Of a stretch of 64,000 nucleotides of DNA, positions 60,870-64,000 are shown one piece after another. A model generated the notes under the pieces. The model was given only the letters and a program-made list of their open reading frames with translations. It searched no databases and had not been told where the DNA came from. Made by a program: the position numbers and the translations under genes. Source of the stretch: Paulownia fortunei (Eukaryota > Streptophyta > Magnoliopsida > Lamiales > Paulowniaceae). The stretch lies in the NCBI GenBank assembly GCA_019321725.1, contig CM033118.1, positions 7,156,071 to 7,220,070 on the forward strand, given 5' to 3'. Position 1 is the stretch's first letter, and the number at the start of each line of letters is the position of its first letter.

Positions 60870-61925
60870 ATTATGACTTGGGATCATTAATATCAACTTC
60901 TTGGGATATATCAAGTTTGGAAGAAATTATTACTGGAAAAGTATCATTCTTACCCAAGAAAGAGTATTTCAAATCAGATGGCAAAGGTTACAAATTAATT
61001 ACAGGAGCTTTAATACTTAATGGAACAAATTGTACTGTTGATGATGAAAGTTCTTCAATCCTTGGCTTTCAAAAATAATTTTCTTGTACCTGGGAAAATT
61101 CAGAGAGAGTTTAGAATGTGTCTTTTTACAAATACTTTCACTTTCAAAACAAGTTTCCAAAGTATCTGTAGAATTAGCAGTAGTAAAATATTTGTGAATA
61201 AGTTCCTCAATTGAATCCACTTCATGTACTTTGATATCTTCTGCAAGTTGTTTACGAGCATTAAACATATTTAGTTCTAAAGTATTATTTCCAAAGATAA
61301 TTTCAAAATACAATTCCTACAATTAATTTGAACATTTGAAGTTGCAAGAAAAGGATGACCTAATATGATAGGAATTTGTGTATGTGTATGTGCAACAAGC
61401 TCTACGTCCAAAATAATAAAATTCATTGAGAGTAAAATTTATCAATTTATACTAACACATCTTCTACTACTCCCTTTGGAACATTAATTGAACAATTAAC
61501 TAGTTGAAGTACAACGGGATTTATTTTAAGTTCTCCCAAACCTAACTGTTCTTAAATTGAGAAAGGTAAAAGTTTACACTAGTACCAATATCAAGCAAAG
61601 CACACTCTATTTTAGTATTTAATATGGTATATGAAATGGTTAGACAACTTGAATCTTTGTACTGGGGTGGAGTGAATTATTGAGTAATTGAACTAACACT
61701 TTCAGTTAAAAATACCTTCTTTTGTACATAATATTTTCTTTTGATTGTAAACAAATCTTTCAAAAATTTGGCATAAGATGGAACTTGCTTGATTGCATCT
61801 AACAATGAAATATTAATCTTGCCTTGTTTAAAAACTTTAAAGAATTCAACATTTGAGTTCGATTTCTGATTTGGTTGTAATATTTGAGAAAAAAGAGCTA
61901 GAAATGAGTATTTTTTTTCATCATT
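60870..61925 (-). pseudogene. Athila/Tat-like protease and linker, minus-strand copy 2
   Basis: On the minus strand the protease part near 61440-61570 reads QLGLGELK, VLQLV and PKGVVEDVLV. Then comes TLELNMFNARKQ with HEVDSIEEL (61017-61313), and near 60900-61010 PLPSDLKYSFLGKNDTFPVII, the linker before RT. Stops interrupt the frame many times. RT itself is not found downstream, so the element is truncated or diverged past 60870. Confidence 0.75.
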
Positions 61926-63090
61926 TTAAAATTCACCTTCATTAAACTTACCTTCATTGTCAAGACTATTTTTATTTTTTATTTTTGAAGGTGGATTAGA
62001 AACTTTCTCCTTAGGATCAATAGTCTTGTGAACAATTTTTCCATTTTGAAGAGTTGTGATCAAATTAGTCTCCTTGATTGAATTTTCACCTGAAGAAGAA
62101 ACATGACACTCAGTGAAAGGAATATGTTGAGGTTGAGCAGGAAATTTACCTTTTTCATGAGTACACAAAGAGGTTGTTAGTATTAAAAGTGTGCTTTTGA
62201 TCTCATTAATGACTTGTGAAGTCTGGTTATTGATGTTTGTTTCGGTATGCATAAATTTTTGAAAAGTTTCCACAAGAGATTTTGTATATGGAGCTAGACA
62301 AAAAAGAAAGTTTGGTGGCTTTTGTGAATGTAGCAGTTGATCACAGTTCTTAGCTCGCCAACTAAAATTGGGATGGTTTCTCCATTGTGGATTGTGAGTT
62401 TCAGAATATGGAGAATGAAAAGGTTTTTTTAATGTGTTCATGTCATTGCTTGTGTTAGAATATTTGGGCATTCCTTAGTGGAGTATCCACCACAAGTTCA
62501 CAAATGCTATAAACTTTTTTTCACCTTGCACAGATATGATTTTCTTTACTTTTTTAAGTTCCATGGCCTCAATTTTTCTTGTTAAATTAGCAATTCTACA
62601 TTTAGATTATATTCTTGACTAAAGTAATATTTTTCTTTATTACTATTAGCAAGACTTGATCTAATAGAACCTTCGAAAGAATTAATATTGTGCCATGATT
62701 GAGAGTTTTCTGCCAAATGGTCTAGATATTATACAGCTTCATCACGTTCTTTATCAAGAAACTCACCATTACACATTGTTTCAATAATTATTTTATTTTA
62801 GAAATTAAACCATCATAAAAAAAACTAATTAAGTGTTATTTTTCAAAATCATGATATGGGCATGAATTCAACAAATCTTTAAATTTTTCCCAACATTGAA
62901 AGAAAGGTTCATTAGAATTTTAAGAAAAAATTTGGATTTGTCTTTTCAAAGCATTAGTTTTATGAGTTGGAAAGAACATTTTCAAAGCTTTCATTTCTTG
63001 CCAAGTGCCAACTAACCTAAGTTTTAAAGAATTAATCCAAGTTTTTACTTTATCTTTTAAAAGAAAAAGGAAATAATTTGTGATAAGAGC
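61926..63090 (-). pseudogene. Athila/Tat-like gag, minus-strand copy 2
   Basis: 61926-62471 is open and reads FQKFMHTETNINNQTSQVI, KGKFPAQPQHIP, then TTLQNGKIVHK with a lysine-rich tail. Upstream, to about 63090, the capsid part is recognisable but broken. It is similar to copy 1 and longer at its C-terminal side. Confidence 0.82.
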
Positions 63091-64000
63091 ATATTTTGTT
63101 ATATTTTTGTATCAAATCCTTTACACTTTTCTTATTTTATTCTTGTTAATATCATAGTTTTATTATTATTTTATGTTAGGGAATGAATGAGCAAAAAAAA
63201 ATTCATTGGAATATTTCTTAAACTCCAAATTATTTTTAGAACAATGGTAGGATAATAATGTATTTTGGCTAAGGAAGAAGATATGGTTACAACAAAAAAG
63301 GCTTATTTATTGAATGGCTCAAAGTGGCTAAATATGGGTGATGTTCTCTTAAAATATCACATGAGAAATAAGCTGATTTAACCATGGTGTAAGAAAGTTT
63401 AATGCCTTAATCATTTTTTAAGTGATGCTCAATCAGTCCTTCGCCTCAATAGACCAAAAGAAAAAGTTCTGACACTCAACCCCTACATGTTGAAAATCCA
63501 AATAATGATTAAAGCGAGAGTATAAGAACTACCTATTTTGACATGCTTGTCTGCACATCGAATAACGTAAGTATTTATGCCAAATGATTTGAGTATAATT
63601 ATCACAAAAAATATATTAACCAAAGAACAAAATAAAGTTCAAAATAACACCCATCATCAATCAACCCATATTATTCATGCTAAATTTAAATCATTGAAGT
63701 TGGAAGAACATCTACGACTCAAAAAAAATTAACAATTCACAAACTTTTGTTAAAAATTTCACAAACTTATCTATTATGCAAAAAAAAGGGGTACGTATCA
63801 AGAGTGTTAAAGTTACCCTATACTCTGCCACCATTTTTCATGGTTTCAACGGACCCAAAAGAAAACACGTTTCAATTTAAAAAAAAACTAAAAAAATACA
63901 CATTCAACATACAAGACATGATATCAATTATCCCAACCTAATCGAAATATTATCCTCAATGTCGAAAATAGATAGGAAAGTAGAGTTTAGAATATATTAT
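63091..64000 (-). other. 5' region of minus-strand Athila/Tat copy 2
   Basis: Non-coding. From about 63260 it is collinear with 57710-58480. The element runs off the window. Confidence 0.65.

Noticed and set aside
1..64000. tRNA, rRNA or other structured RNA genes
   Set aside because: I saw no tRNA-like A/B box pair or rRNA segment; tRNA-like words found are primer-binding sites of retroelements.

Overview
This window is AT-rich plant nuclear DNA, almost certainly from a eudicot. The evidence is Ty1/copia and Ty3/gypsy retrotransposons, a PIF/Harbinger transposon, and fragments of plant genes: an R1-type NLR immune receptor, a PUB43/44-type U-box/ARM protein, aldose 1-epimerase and a LOG-type cytokinin enzyme. 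The R1-like NLR hints at an asterid, but that is inference. I found no gene that looks fully intact. Nearly every coding stretch has stops, frameshifts or missing ends.

Layout: 1-2068 is unassigned. 2069-3325 is a foldback (long inverted repeat) element. 3335-31512 is one minus-strand CRM/Reina-like gypsy element split by a Copia block (3808-26600). That block is two Copia copies joined through a truncated LTR. The first copy is split by a 13-kb Athila-like gypsy element (5341-18332), the second by a 2.5-kb solo LTR (22468-24962). In the Athila element the middle of the integrase has been replaced by about 3.3 kb carrying the promoter side and first exon of a PUB43/44-like gene. The nest is four levels deep, and several insertions still show 5-bp target duplications.

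31740-43911 is an R1-like NLR pseudogene split in its NB-ARC domain by a 9.9-kb PIF/Harbinger-like element (32585-42523). That element carries a dead transposase, Myb/SANT-like ORFs on both strands and a GRF zinc-finger gene. 44715-45040 is the last exon of an aldose 1-epimerase. 45771-47429 is LTR-like. 48633-50359 and 50466-52192 look identical and sit on either side of a gap of exactly 100 N, most likely a false assembly duplication. 52597-55499 is the 5' part of a second Athila-like element, followed by an LTR on the other strand and two minus-strand Athila/Tat gag(-pro) bodies (56251-58480 and 60870-64000). An intronless LOG pseudogene (58534-59225) lies between those bodies.

The genes do not form a pathway; the window is a record of nested transposition and decay. 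I did not find a convincing new biological system. The best candidates for a second look are the host exon that replaced an integrase core, the gene cargo of the Harbinger element, and the processed LOG copy.
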